A stretch of DNA of 64,000 nucleotides, from NCBI GenBank assembly GCA_913031285.1, contig CAJWEI010000003.1, positions 1 to 64,000 of the forward strand. Reading direction: 5' to 3'. The DNA is from an uncultured Alphaproteobacteria bacterium. GTDB taxonomy: Bacteria > Pseudomonadota > Alphaproteobacteria > Rhodobacterales > Rhodobacteraceae. The notes under the pieces were generated by a model that was not told the DNA's origin, did not search any database, and saw only the letters and a program-made list of their open reading frames with translations. Position 1 is the first letter of the stretch; every line of letters begins with the position of its first letter. The translations under genes were made by a program, and so were the position numbers. This document shows positions 27,880-37,555 of the stretch, in pieces.

Positions 27880-29070
27880 CTACCTGATATCTATAGTCGC
27901 TTTCCATAGCGACATTATTAAAAAAATATTTAAGACAGAAAAAGCCGCAACGCATCTTAGGGAAGTTTGTGGTCCCATCCAGATTATCAGTAAAATCCCA
28001 AGAATTGGAGCGCAGGATTGCGCCATTAGCCAAGGCCGGGCAAGTCCACCTATGATAGAGGGATATCTCTCCTCTCCGTAGAGCGCCAATGGAAGTGATC
28101 CTCTTGAAATGGAAAACAACCCGTTCCCAATGCCAAAAAGGATGATGGCCAATGCCGCAAATCCATTATCAAGTGCAAGCAAAACTAGGCCTGCTGTGAC
28201 CATTGTCACTGATATGGAAAGGGTCCACATAGGGTGGTGACGCTCTTTATTTGCAAGCTCAACCAGACGTGCGGCAACTTGAGCAGGTCCCATCAAAGCA
28301 CCGATTGCGACGGCAGCTGCCAACGTTAGACCTTGAGCTAGAAGATATGTAAATATCAGGGCAGAAATGTTTACGATTATCAGTCCATGTATAATTTGGA
28401 TAAAGGCAAAGGTCAAAAAGCTCTTGGTTTCATCCGCTGTGAAACTAGTTACCTTCAGAGCTTTTTGATGATTGTTTTGATTAGTGTCATCAAATGGTGT
28501 GGGTATCAGAAACAGGATAATTGGAAAGCAAATAAAAGCATGAATAGCAGCATACGCAAAAACAGTACCCCGCCAGCCCCAAACTTCCAGCATTAATGCT
28601 GAAAGTGGCCAGCAAGCGGTTGATGCAAAGCCACCAATAAGCGTTACGAGACCAATCGCACGTCTAGCTTCTTTTCCATAAAGCCGCCCCAGCGTTGCGA
28701 ATGCAGGATCGTAAAGTCCAGCAGCCATGCCGAACCCAAGTACAACCCATCCAAACCAGAAAACCCAAATATTTTGTGCTGTCCCAAGAATACATAATCC
28801 GATGCAAATCAAGAAACAGCCAATGGACAAAATCAAGCGGCCGCTTCCATTTTGAATCTTGCGGCCGATCAGGGGCGACGTGATACCTGCTGTAAACAAT
28901 CCGATTGACAAGGCCCCAGTCACCGACTTGATGCTCCACGATGTATCTGACGCAATTGGGTCCGCCAGAATAGCCAAGAGATAATAAGTGCTGCCCCAAG
29001 TAAATACCATCACCAGACCAAGAGCCGAGACTATTAACCATTGGGGTAGTCGATATAAGGGCACCGTCAT
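27880..29070 (-). CDS. major facilitator superfamily transporter
   Basis: The 396-residue protein has the 12-helix MFS layout, with a first helix at LIVSALGLVMVFTWGSTYYL, the loop SPLIGRKIQNGSGR between helices 2 and 3 in the conserved motif position, and GLYDPAFATLGRLYG in helix 4/5. It resembles oxalate/formate-antiporter-like or NNP-like anion carriers, but the substrate cannot be read from sequence. It follows a rhodanese gene on the same strand by 112 bases, so the two may be co-transcribed. Confidence 0.85.
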   Translation of the reverse strand: MTVPLYRLPQWLIVSALGLVMVFTWGSTYYLLAILADPIASDTSWSIKSVTGALSIGLFTAGITSPLIGRKIQNGSGRLILSIGCFLICIGLCILGTAQNIWVFWFGWVVLGFGMAAGLYDPAFATLGRLYGKEARRAIGLVTLIGGFASTACWPLSALMLEVWGWRGTVFAYAAIHAFICFPIILFLIPTPFDDTNQNNHQKALKVTSFTADETKSFLTFAFIQIIHGLIIVNISALIFTYLLAQGLTLAAAVAIGALMGPAQVAARLVELANKERHHPMWTLSISVTMVTAGLVLLALDNGFAALAIILFGIGNGLFSISRGSLPLALYGEERYPSIIGGLARPWLMAQSCAPILGILLIIWMGPQTSLRCVAAFSVLNIFLIMSLWKATIDIR

Positions 29071-29182
29071 TTTAGTTTTCCCTTAAGCCCATTTCTTGCC
29101 TGAACATCGCTGATATTGAATGTTTGATAAGACTAGGGGGTTCGCGCGCTCCCGTTATCAAAGCCTCTCATTAGTATATTCA

Positions 29183-29554
29183 CTATTCTACATTGCCTCC
29201 AGCGGCTTGCCATTGTTTAAATCCACCAATGTTAAATACATTTGAATACCCCATTTCCTGCAGAGTTTTACCTGCAAGAGCTGCCCGACCGCCTGCTGCG
29301 CATAGTACACAGATACGTCTGGCTTTTTTGAGTTCTTCCTTGAAATAGGGTGTTTTTTCATCAGCCGCAAATTCTAGGATACCACGGTTAACACAAAGCG
29401 CACCTTTGATTGTACCTGATTCTGCAATTTCACTACTGTCTCGGACATCCAGAAAAAGTGTAGAACTATCTCCATGATATTTTACAGCATCTTCTGCCGA
29501 TATACGTTGGACGACGGAATTTGCTTCGACTACATAATCTTTTGATGTTTTCAT
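29183..29554 (-). CDS. single-domain rhodanese
   Basis: The 123-residue protein has the rhodanese pattern TLFLDVRDSSEIAESGTIKG and the active-site loop VLCAAGGRAALAG with the persulphide-forming Cys85. The following QEMGYSNVFNIGGFKQWQAA is the typical C-terminus. Family members transfer sulphane sulphur, for example to thiols or cyanide. The ribosome binding site GAGG lies close before ATG. It lies upstream of an MFS gene, which hints at handling of a sulphur compound, but this is speculative. Confidence 0.9.
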   Translation of the reverse strand: MKTSKDYVVEANSVVQRISAEDAVKYHGDSSTLFLDVRDSSEIAESGTIKGALCVNRGILEFAADEKTPYFKEELKKARRICVLCAAGGRAALAGKTLQEMGYSNVFNIGGFKQWQAAGGNVE

Positions 29555-29806
29555 TTTAGCCTCGGAGTTTTAATCTTAACTAAGGACAAATAGTATCTTT
29601 TCCTGATAACAGAGTAAATGCTACAGAAAATTAAGTCGCTGACACGTATAGACATCTTAGCTATTTTTCCATTAGTGACGTTTTACGCAATGGTTTTGGC
29701 TCTATGAGCCTTTAGTCGATCCTTTGTGTTTGAAGAGCAATCTGTCGGAACATATTAAACCAGAAAATTGCGGGTCTCCTAATCCTGTCCAAAAGGTCAA
29801 ATCTTA

Positions 29807-30970
29807 ATGAACATTACGACTGATCAATTGTACAATAGCTCCCCGGTTTATATTGCATTTTTCGTATATGCATTTGCGCTGGGCACTTTATTTCCTAGGA
29901 TTGGCGATCTGCAAATACAATTAGGCGTGCAGGAGGGAACCCTTGGCCTCGCTTTGATTGGGTTACCTTTAGGTGTTCAAGTGTCTTTATTATTGGCTGA
30001 CAAAATCTTGAAGTATTTGAATACACGCCATGTAATGTTGATCGGTATCCCGGTCGTTGGCTTGGCATTTTATTTTGCCGCCTTAGCCGACCATTGGATC
30101 ATTTTTTGCGGCTTTTTATTCTTATCTGGACTGTGTGTTGGGACGCTGGAAGTCGCAATAAATTTAGAGGCCGATAGGATCGAATTCTTGGTTGAGCGTC
30201 GCATAATGAATCGCTCTCACAGTTTTTGGAGTTTGGGCTTTTTTGCAACCGGTATTTTAGGCGCAGGAGTGGCCCAACTAAATATTACGCCAGCACTGCA
30301 TTTTCTCGCTTCGGCTTTCGTAAGCACTTTGGCCACCATCGTATATTTTCGAAACTATTCACCGGCTCCAGCAAGGCCTGGCTCAGATACAAAGGTCCCC
30401 CATTTTGTTGTACCGTCTAAAAGCATCTTATTTTTAGTCATGCTAACACTTTCAGCGATGCTTGTAGAAGGCTCTGGCATAGACTGGTCCGTTATTTACA
30501 TGCGCGACGTGCATCAAACGCTGCCAATCATAAGCGGTTTAGCATTCGCAGTTGGTGCCTTTTCGCAATTTGTGGCCCGATTTTTTGCTGATCAATATGT
30601 TGATAAGTTTGGTGCAGAACCCGTAGCCAAATATAGTATTTTTTTAATGTTGATTGGTGTTACTTGCGTAACATTCTCTCAATCTCCGCTTGCAGCCTTG
30701 ATTGGGTTTGCTTTTATGGGGGCAGGGAACGCAGTTATTTTTCCTCTTGCTATATCTGCCGCAGCTCAAAAAACTGATAGGCCAGCAGCGGTCAATGTTG
30801 CTTCTCTGGTACAAATATCTTTTGTTGTGTTTTTACTTGCGCCACCACTATTGGGATTTATCGCTGAAATTTTTGGTATCAGAGTTTCATTTGGTCTTAG
30901 CATACCGTTCATCTTTATCAGCTGGCTTACTATTAGAGCTTTGGCGCAAATAGAAGAGAGTACTAGATAA
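29807..30970 (+). CDS. major facilitator superfamily transporter
   Basis: The 387-residue protein has 12 hydrophobic segments with typical features such as FALGTLFPRIGDLQIQLG in the first part and MNRSHSFWSLGFFATGILGA in the middle. The motif MLVEGSGIDWSVIYMRD is like that of the YbjJ/MFS group with unknown substrates. AAGGT lies before the ATG. It is divergent from the rhodanese gene and transcribed towards the acetamidase gene, with a 180-base gap. Confidence 0.85.
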   Translation: MNITTDQLYNSSPVYIAFFVYAFALGTLFPRIGDLQIQLGVQEGTLGLALIGLPLGVQVSLLLADKILKYLNTRHVMLIGIPVVGLAFYFAALADHWIIFCGFLFLSGLCVGTLEVAINLEADRIEFLVERRIMNRSHSFWSLGFFATGILGAGVAQLNITPALHFLASAFVSTLATIVYFRNYSPAPARPGSDTKVPHFVVPSKSILFLVMLTLSAMLVEGSGIDWSVIYMRDVHQTLPIISGLAFAVGAFSQFVARFFADQYVDKFGAEPVAKYSIFLMLIGVTCVTFSQSPLAALIGFAFMGAGNAVIFPLAISAAAQKTDRPAAVNVASLVQISFVVFLLAPPLLGFIAEIFGIRVSFGLSIPFIFISWLTIRALAQIEESTR

Positions 30971-31153
30971 AATTGTTGACAGCTTAAGGTCTCAGTCAAA
31001 TTATGTAATTGGCTGCACTGTGCTACGTTGAATAGGGTAAAATCCAAGAGATTATAGATCGCCGGCAGATAGGGAAGTTAACATGGGTAAATCCAATTTA
31101 AAGCGTAGTTTGCGATCTAGAGCATCCATAATGTCATACCTGGAATTTGCGTT

Positions 31154-32089
31154 ATGAGTGCATTTCTAAAAACTAACCGTGAGACTGCCCATTGGGGCTA
31201 TTTCGATGCAGCGCGCGATCCTGTCTTGACGATTGAAAGTGGATCTGAAATCACCATTCAAACTGTTTCAGGGGGACCGGATATGCTCCCTGGCGACGGG
31301 TTTTATGTTCCGGAGGAACTTTTTGATCTGCATAACGATGGCGTTCCTACAATGCCTGGTCACATACTTACTGGTCCCGTAGCAGTCAAAGGTGCGGGTC
31401 CCGGCAATGTGCTTCAAGTCGATATTCTGGATGTAAAACTGAGGCAGGATTGGGGGTATAATATGATCCGCCCTCTCGTCGGTACTTTGCCGCAAGATTT
31501 TCCTGAACGTCATAAAACTATTATTCCTCTGAATATTGACCGCGCAGTGGCCATACTGCCTTGGGGTTTGGAGCTGCCACTCACACCATTTTTTGGGGTT
31601 ATGGGTGTTGCACCGCCCGCTGAATGGGGCCGCATTTCAACCATAGAGCCGCGCGTGCATGGCGGTAATATTGACAACAAAGAGCTGGTCGCTGGCACAA
31701 CACTTTATTTGCCTGTTTTTGTTGATGGAGCGTTGTTTTCTTGTGGGGATGGACATGGAGCGCAAGGTGATGGTGAAGTCTGTGTGACAGCCATTGAGAC
31801 GGCTCTTGAGGGTAGGTTCCGTCTAACGGTGCGGCGTGATTTAAAGTTCAATTATCCACAAGCGGAAACGCCTGACCATATTATAACGATGGGCATGGAT
31901 GCAGATTTGGATCGCTGTGTTGAGATCGCATTGCGCTATATGATCAACTTCGTTTCAGACCGTTTGGATATTACCAAGGCTGAAGCCTATATGCTGTGCA
32001 GTCTGTCAGGGGATCTGCGTATTACTCAGACTGTAAATCGTGAAAAGGGCGTCCACATGATGATGAAAAAAACACTTCTGGGTTTATAA
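31154..32089 (+). CDS. acetamidase/formamidase family protein
   Basis: The 311-residue protein has the FmdA/AmdA beta-sandwich pattern: HWGYFDAARDPVLTIESG at the start, GHILTGPVAVKGAGPGNVLQ, RVHGGNIDNKELVAGTTLYL, and SCGDGHGAQGDGEVCVTAIE, where the conserved acidic and His residues bind metal. Family members hydrolyse short-chain amides to ammonia and the acid in the cytoplasm. It lies between an MFS carrier and a PLP enzyme on the same strand, which suggests uptake and catabolism of an amide or amino compound, although gaps exceed 100 bases. Confidence 0.9.
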   Translation: MSAFLKTNRETAHWGYFDAARDPVLTIESGSEITIQTVSGGPDMLPGDGFYVPEELFDLHNDGVPTMPGHILTGPVAVKGAGPGNVLQVDILDVKLRQDWGYNMIRPLVGTLPQDFPERHKTIIPLNIDRAVAILPWGLELPLTPFFGVMGVAPPAEWGRISTIEPRVHGGNIDNKELVAGTTLYLPVFVDGALFSCGDGHGAQGDGEVCVTAIETALEGRFRLTVRRDLKFNYPQAETPDHIITMGMDADLDRCVEIALRYMINFVSDRLDITKAEAYMLCSLSGDLRITQTVNREKGVHMMMKKTLLGL

Positions 32090-32211
32090 GACCGGCAAAT
32101 TTTTTTCTATCGTAACGGGAGCGAATTTTAGTATGAGTATCGGCATCGCTTCAGCGCGCCAAGCTTTTCTTTCATGAAGAGTATTATCCAATTTAAGTCA
32201 AAGCCAATCAT

Positions 32212-33354
32212 ATGGAGTTTGATGTGATACAATCAATTTCGAGCCGCCTAGATTATCCTTGTTTGAGAACTATAAGCTATCTTAATCAGGCGTCTTTGGG
32301 GTTGATGGGTGAGCCGGCTGTAACCGCGATGCATCACTTTCTTGATGAAACAGCTCGCCATGGGAATTTGAAAATGTCGGATGCTGAGGAATCTGTATTT
32401 TTACAGCCTCTGAGGTCCCGTTTTGCGCAGCTCATTGGCTCTGAGAAAAACAATGTCGCGATTGTAGCAAGCGCAAGTGAGATTTTGAGCCAGCTACCAG
32501 CATTGCTATCTCCTACAGAGGAGAGCAAGATTATTTTGGTTGCCACTGACTTTCCTGCAATAACGCGTCCTTGGATAGCTTATTGCCAGGCAAACCCATG
32601 TAGAATTTGTTTTGTTGAGGAAGAACCTGATCAAAGTTTAACCGACCAGATAATTCAAAACCTAGACGCACAAACTGTGGCAGTCTGCATAAGCTTCGTT
32701 CAGTTTGCTTCTGGAAGACGGCTCAATATTTCTCGCTTGCGCGCTGCATCTCAAGCAGTTGGGGCAAAATTGGTGGTTGACGTGACGCAGGCGGCTGGGG
32801 CTGTCCCGGTAAGCGTGCAAGAGTGGGATGCAGATGTTGTAGTTTGCAGTGGATACAAATGGCTTGGTGGGCATGGTGGTATAGCGTTTGCGCGTTTCTC
32901 AGATGCGCTATTGGAAAAACAACCGCCATTCATTGGCTGGTTTGGAGGGGACGATCCCTTTAACATGGATGCAAAACAGTTGTTACTGTCCAAAACAGCT
33001 GCCAGATATACTCAGGCCACCCTGTCTTATATTTCAGTTGTCGGTTTAAATGCAGCATTGGACGAATTACTGAAAACTAGTGTAGAGCGGATACATAATC
33101 ACTCCAGTCAACTTGCAGAGGTTTTATTAACGGGTCTTACCAATCTTGAATGGGAAGCTTTTATCGAGGCGGATGCAGATGAATTTTCGCCGCACATTAT
33201 AACTCTGCAAACCGCACGCCATAATGTGCAGTCGGCCTTACAAAAATTGGAGAAAAATGGTGTAATTTGTGGAAATCGAAATGGACGTATCCGCGTCTCA
33301 CTCGCGCATTATAACAATGAAGACGATATTCAGTCCCTATTAAAAGTACTCTGA
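32212..33354 (+). CDS. class-V aminotransferase-fold PLP enzyme (kynureninase/desulfurase-like)
   Basis: The 380-residue fold-type I enzyme has the Schiff-base Lys216 in CSGYKWLGGHGGIAF and the preceding Asp in VVDVTQAAGAVPV, as in class-V aminotransferases, isopenicillin-N epimerase-like proteins and kynureninases. The N-terminus SYLNQASLGLMGEPAV matches the YLNxAxxG pattern of this group. Which reaction it does is open. The ribosome binding site is weak. It follows the acetamidase-like gene by about 120 bases and is convergent with the ArgE-like gene. Confidence 0.82.
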   Translation: MEFDVIQSISSRLDYPCLRTISYLNQASLGLMGEPAVTAMHHFLDETARHGNLKMSDAEESVFLQPLRSRFAQLIGSEKNNVAIVASASEILSQLPALLSPTEESKIILVATDFPAITRPWIAYCQANPCRICFVEEEPDQSLTDQIIQNLDAQTVAVCISFVQFASGRRLNISRLRAASQAVGAKLVVDVTQAAGAVPVSVQEWDADVVVCSGYKWLGGHGGIAFARFSDALLEKQPPFIGWFGGDDPFNMDAKQLLLSKTAARYTQATLSYISVVGLNAALDELLKTSVERIHNHSSQLAEVLLTGLTNLEWEAFIEADADEFSPHIITLQTARHNVQSALQKLEKNGVICGNRNGRIRVSLAHYNNEDDIQSLLKVL

Positions 33355-33471
33355 GTTATCCTAGGGGCGAGCGCGCTATGGTCAAATTTTTGATATTATG
33401 AATTTTTTCGTCTGAACTCATTTTTACATTATAAGCTTATGCAAACTTAAGTCATGCGTTTATGGTGTTTC

Positions 33472-34632
33472 TTATAGTGCTAGCCGATCAGCAATTTTTT
33501 CAAGGAATGCCAATCCTTGGACTAATTCTTGGACTGTGATGTACTCATCAGGCTTGTGGGCACGCGTGATACTTCCTGGACCAAAGACAACGGTTGAAAA
33601 GCCCTCCGCACTGAAATACCCCCCATCAGTTCCAAAAGACACGACACCTTGGCTATTGATGCCGGTGATTTCGCTAACAAAAGCAGCAGCAGCGTGCGCA
33701 TTTTTGTTATCCATACCGGGTGCTGGAACTTCTGTGATAATACGGATATCACAGTTTGGGTTGATCGCTTTCATTGCAGGAATAAGCTCTGCTGCATATG
33801 CTTCTATTTTGGCGATTGTCTCACTGCCATCCTCGTTTGGCATTTGCCGGTACTGCCAGTCAAAATTGCACCAACCTGCTGTTGCGTTGCGTGCTGTACC
33901 TCCCTCAATTATACCTACATTAAAAGTTCCATATGGTAAATCAAACGGTGACCCTAGGATTGGATGGTTGGCTTTTTCAACACCGATCTCATCGATTTTA
34001 GCAATGAGCTTGCTTGCGATTGAAATAGCACTCACGCCTTTTGTCGGATCACTTGAATGGGTTTCATGGCCCACAATCTCTGTACGCATTTCGTAACTGC
34101 CTTTGTGCCCCGTGATAATTTGCATCTCGGTTGGCTCACCGATAATTACAATATGCGGTTTGTATGGCAGGCGATTGATGCTTTCGAGCAAAACTGGCAT
34201 TCCAAATCCTCCAGTTTCTTCATCATATGAAAAGGCTATATGTATTGGTTCTTTCAACCCCACTGCTTTAAAATAAGGGACTGACGCGAGGACGCAAGCC
34301 AGAAACCCTTTCATATCTACCGAGCCACGCCCATAGAGACGGTCGTCCTTGCGGGTCAATATGAAAGGGTCCGTACTCCAGTTTTGTCCAATGACGGGCA
34401 CAACATCTGTGTGTCCGTTCAATAAAACGCCACCATCTATTTCTGGTCCTATAGTTGCAAAGACATTGGCGCGTTGATTGTCTTGGTCGATACTCAGAGA
34501 CGCTGTAATATCATATGCTGAAAAGTAGTCTTGGATGTAGCTGACGATCTCTTCCGTTGGGCGGCCAGAAATACTTTCAAAACTGACAAGATGTTCTAGA
34601 ATTGAAATTGTATTTTCCAAAGTAACAGTCAT
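33472..34632 (-). CDS. argE: acetylornithine deacetylase (ArgE-like M20 family)
   Basis: The M20 amidohydrolase removes the acetyl group from N-acetylornithine in ArgE proteins, a step of arginine synthesis. I chose the ATG at 34632 because GAGGAG lies six bases upstream; the frame opens nine codons earlier. Metal ligands are visible in LLNGHTDVVPV, GRGSVDMKGFLAC and SYDEETGGFG, and the C-terminal FGTDGGYFSAEGFSTVVFGPG is typical of ArgE. Other arginine genes are not adjacent, and proteobacteria with ArgJ often use ArgE-like proteins for other acyl amino acids, so the symbol is tentative. Confidence 0.85.
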   Translation of the reverse strand: MTVTLENTISILEHLVSFESISGRPTEEIVSYIQDYFSAYDITASLSIDQDNQRANVFATIGPEIDGGVLLNGHTDVVPVIGQNWSTDPFILTRKDDRLYGRGSVDMKGFLACVLASVPYFKAVGLKEPIHIAFSYDEETGGFGMPVLLESINRLPYKPHIVIIGEPTEMQIITGHKGSYEMRTEIVGHETHSSDPTKGVSAISIASKLIAKIDEIGVEKANHPILGSPFDLPYGTFNVGIIEGGTARNATAGWCNFDWQYRQMPNEDGSETIAKIEAYAAELIPAMKAINPNCDIRIITEVPAPGMDNKNAHAAAAFVSEITGINSQGVVSFGTDGGYFSAEGFSTVVFGPGSITRAHKPDEYITVQELVQGLAFLEKIADRLAL

Positions 34633-34852
34633 TCCTGTCTCCTCAAATTTAAAAGCCATTCGAATGATCTTTAGTCTAAATGATTAATCGTTTGCTTCAT
34701 GAGCACAACCGAACGGTACTCTACAGAATTTAACAAAATATGAAGTATAAAGAATATGGCCACAAGGACTCTTTAAAGTTCCACTATTTAAGGGAGACAG
34801 ACAGCGATCTGCTCTTGGCCCTTCTTATGTGTTAGGACTGAAATGCCGTTCC

Positions 34853-37132
34853 TTATTTTTGCTTTGGCCTGCGCGGGACGGCGTTTGGTCCTTTGGAAAC
34901 TTTGGGTTTTCTGGCACTGGTTGCTGCGTTGTCACTTTTGCCTTGCGCCGCGGATTTGCGGCGCTTTGGTATTTTGTTGCCGCCTGGGGGCACAAACCGT
35001 TTTGATGTATCGTTGGCTGGTGCGCGATAACGGTTTTCGTCGCCTGTACTAATATTAGAGGACGATTCTTTTGGCTTTCTGGTACTACCTTTAACCTTTC
35101 CGCTAAAAGGCTTTTTAGACTTTGAAAAACCTGACTCTTTGCCTTTAAACAAGGGCGCTGGCTCGGCCTTCTTGGTCTCTACGGGTTTGCCTTTATAACC
35201 ATCTGCCTTTGACGTTTTGCCAGAAATTGTTTTTAGATTGCCCTTGGCCTCGGATTTTTTCTTATATTCTTGCGACAATTTATTATTGTTAGTTTTCGAG
35301 CTTTTGATTAGCGTCACGACGCTATCCGGCCGCGAACGTTCCGGGCGTGGATCAGGCAGACTTCGTTCTGTTTGGACGTCACGCGGGTTTCGATTTTCGG
35401 TGAAATTAGGTTTGGCTTTGCGCTCCCCGTGATTGGATTTTGCTTTTTCACCAGAATGCTTGCGACCATCACTTGGACTTTTCGATGGTACTTTGTTACC
35501 AAGATAGTCCGGACGTGTTGGGTGTTGGATTTTATCCATATCAGGGGCTTTGTCTAACTTGCGCAAACGAATGTTGTCTTCCAGCTTACCTTCTGGCCCA
35601 ACAGCATTTTGAAATTCTTCCACAATGGCCTGGCGAATTTCGATATAGCTTTCTTTGGCTTGAACTCGGATTGCGCCAATATCGTCTTTTGTGATTTTGC
35701 CCGCGTTACACACCATGGGCAAAAGTCTTCGAGGTTCTGCACCTTGGTCATGCCCTTGGGAGACAGTGAACCAGACGGATGGACCAAATTCGACTTTAGG
35801 CTTTCGGGCATTTTTGGCTGGGGCAGCATCCAGCTCTTCTGGGGCAGATTTACGGTCTAAATAAAGTCTCATATAGGCAGCTGCAATTTGCTCAGACGAA
35901 TACAATTCGGTCAATTTTTTGATGAATCCAAGTTCGTGATCAGCGACGGGTTCTGACCATGTTCGATCGTTTAACAATCTGATTTGGTCGCGCTCCGTGA
36001 CGTTTTCTGCGGAGGGAGCATCTGCCCATTCTGCAGTTAGTTTTGCCATTTTAAGCAAACGCTGGGCTTTGCTGCGGCTTTTCGGTGTGACAATCATCGT
36101 ACTGACACCCTTGCGACCTGCGCGACCTGTACGGCCCGATCGGTGCAAAAGGATCTCGAAGTTTGATGGAAGTTCTGCATGCACCACTAACTCAAGATTG
36201 GGCAGATCAATTCCGCGTGCCGCAACATCGGTTGCGATACAAACTCTTGCACGACCATCCCGCATGGCCTGGAGTGCATGTGTGCGTTCGGTTTGGGTTA
36301 ATTCTCCGGATAAAGCGACAACAGAAAATCCTCGATTGGAAAACCGTGTTGTCAACCGATTAACCATAGCTCGGGTATTACAAAAAACGATCGCATTGGG
36401 AGCCTCGTAATAACGCAGTACATTGATAATTGCATTTTCACTGTCACGGGGGGCTACACTCAGCGCACGATATTCAATATCGCTATGCTGCGAGGTTTCG
36501 CTGGTAGTTGCTATTCGAACAGCATCTTTTTGATACTGTTTTGCCAAGGCTGCAATTGCGCGCGGCACGGTTGCCGAAAATAAAAGTGTGCGACGATCCT
36601 TGGGAGCTTCACCCAAAATAAATTCTAAATCTTCGCGAAATCCCAAATCCAACATTTCATCGGCTTCGTCCAGAATGACGGCACGTAGCGCGCCCATGTC
36701 AATCGACCCCCGCTGAATATGATCCCGCAGTCGTCCTGGCGTTGCCACAACAATATGTGCGCCGCGAGCCAGTGTACGCCTTTCATCGCGGGAATCCATA
36801 CCTCCCACGCAAGAGGCAAGTACTGCGCCGGCCTTTGCAAACAGCCAAGTCAATTCTCGTTTGACTTGGAGGGCAAGTTCGCGCGTTGGCGCAATAACCA
36901 GAGCCAAAGGTGCGCTAGCAGCCTCGAATACTGTCTCATCGCCTAAAAGGTTGGGTGCAATAGCCAGCCCAAAGCCAACCGTTTTGCCAGACCCGGTTTG
37001 GGCTGATACCAAAAGGTCGGACTGTTCAAGCTCTGTTTCTGACACTGCAATCTGTACAGGAGTGAGTGTTTCGTACCCCTGTTGTGCAAGAGCATCTGAT
37101 ATTGTTATGATCACTGTCGATGTGTCCGTCAT
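34853..37132 (-). CDS. DEAD-box RNA helicase with DbpA-like domain and long basic tail
   Basis: The 759-residue protein has all helicase motifs in order: Q motif GYETLTPVQIAV, AQTGSGKT, PTRELALQV, DEADEMLDLGF, SAT, VAARGID and HRSGRTGRAGRKG within the first 380 residues. A DbpA/CsdA-like RNA-binding domain appears near residues 475-550. The last 200 residues are a low-complexity Lys/Ser/Pro/Asn-rich tail, likely disordered and RNA-binding. It is similar to DeaD/CsdA helicases that unwind RNA in ribosome assembly and mRNA decay, often at low temperature. It is transcribed alone with a 420-base upstream gap. Confidence 0.93.
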   Translation of the reverse strand: MTDTSTVIITISDALAQQGYETLTPVQIAVSETELEQSDLLVSAQTGSGKTVGFGLAIAPNLLGDETVFEAASAPLALVIAPTRELALQVKRELTWLFAKAGAVLASCVGGMDSRDERRTLARGAHIVVATPGRLRDHIQRGSIDMGALRAVILDEADEMLDLGFREDLEFILGEAPKDRRTLLFSATVPRAIAALAKQYQKDAVRIATTSETSQHSDIEYRALSVAPRDSENAIINVLRYYEAPNAIVFCNTRAMVNRLTTRFSNRGFSVVALSGELTQTERTHALQAMRDGRARVCIATDVAARGIDLPNLELVVHAELPSNFEILLHRSGRTGRAGRKGVSTMIVTPKSRSKAQRLLKMAKLTAEWADAPSAENVTERDQIRLLNDRTWSEPVADHELGFIKKLTELYSSEQIAAAYMRLYLDRKSAPEELDAAPAKNARKPKVEFGPSVWFTVSQGHDQGAEPRRLLPMVCNAGKITKDDIGAIRVQAKESYIEIRQAIVEEFQNAVGPEGKLEDNIRLRKLDKAPDMDKIQHPTRPDYLGNKVPSKSPSDGRKHSGEKAKSNHGERKAKPNFTENRNPRDVQTERSLPDPRPERSRPDSVVTLIKSSKTNNNKLSQEYKKKSEAKGNLKTISGKTSKADGYKGKPVETKKAEPAPLFKGKESGFSKSKKPFSGKVKGSTRKPKESSSNISTGDENRYRAPANDTSKRFVPPGGNKIPKRRKSAAQGKSDNAATSARKPKVSKGPNAVPRRPKQK

Positions 37133-37555
37133 TAGGGCTTTGTGTGGCCGGGTTTATGCGTCAATCCCAATTAGGCGCCCCGGGTTTGCCGATAAGATTT
37201 CCCATTACAATCCGACGGCTATATCGTCCCCGTAAGACCAAATTCACCCAATGTATAGATCTTTCTTTTATCGTTTTTTTCGTATCTGATTTTTTTTGGC
37301 ATTTGCGTGCTTTGTCTAAAATGAATATTCCACCACACAGACCGCGCTGGTAAGGGAGCGAAGCCACATAAGACTAATGCAAAAAATATAAAATATGTCT
37401 GATGTGCTTGGCTCCATGGGCTTTGGACATCCTTCGCTTTAAATATCATGAGGTATGACCAAAGGTTTTCATTGTTACTCTACTCTTTTCTGTTGCAAGG
37501 TAAGGATGAGCTATCGAATTTACATTTTAATTTTGCTGCATGAAAGTAGTGGGAC
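37133..37555. other. divergent upstream region of helicase and desaturase-like gene
   Basis: No gene is supported; two minus-strand frames here lack ribosome binding sites. For a DEAD-box gene a long 5' leader is common in cold-shock mRNAs, but I could not identify a specific structure. Confidence 0.35.

Noticed and set aside
33536-34096. 186-codon plus-strand frame
   Set aside because: It lies opposite the ArgE-like gene, whose minus-strand frame has all M20 motifs and a good ribosome binding site.
35997-36410. 137-codon plus-strand frame
   Set aside because: It is antisense to the conserved helicase core and has no ribosome binding site.
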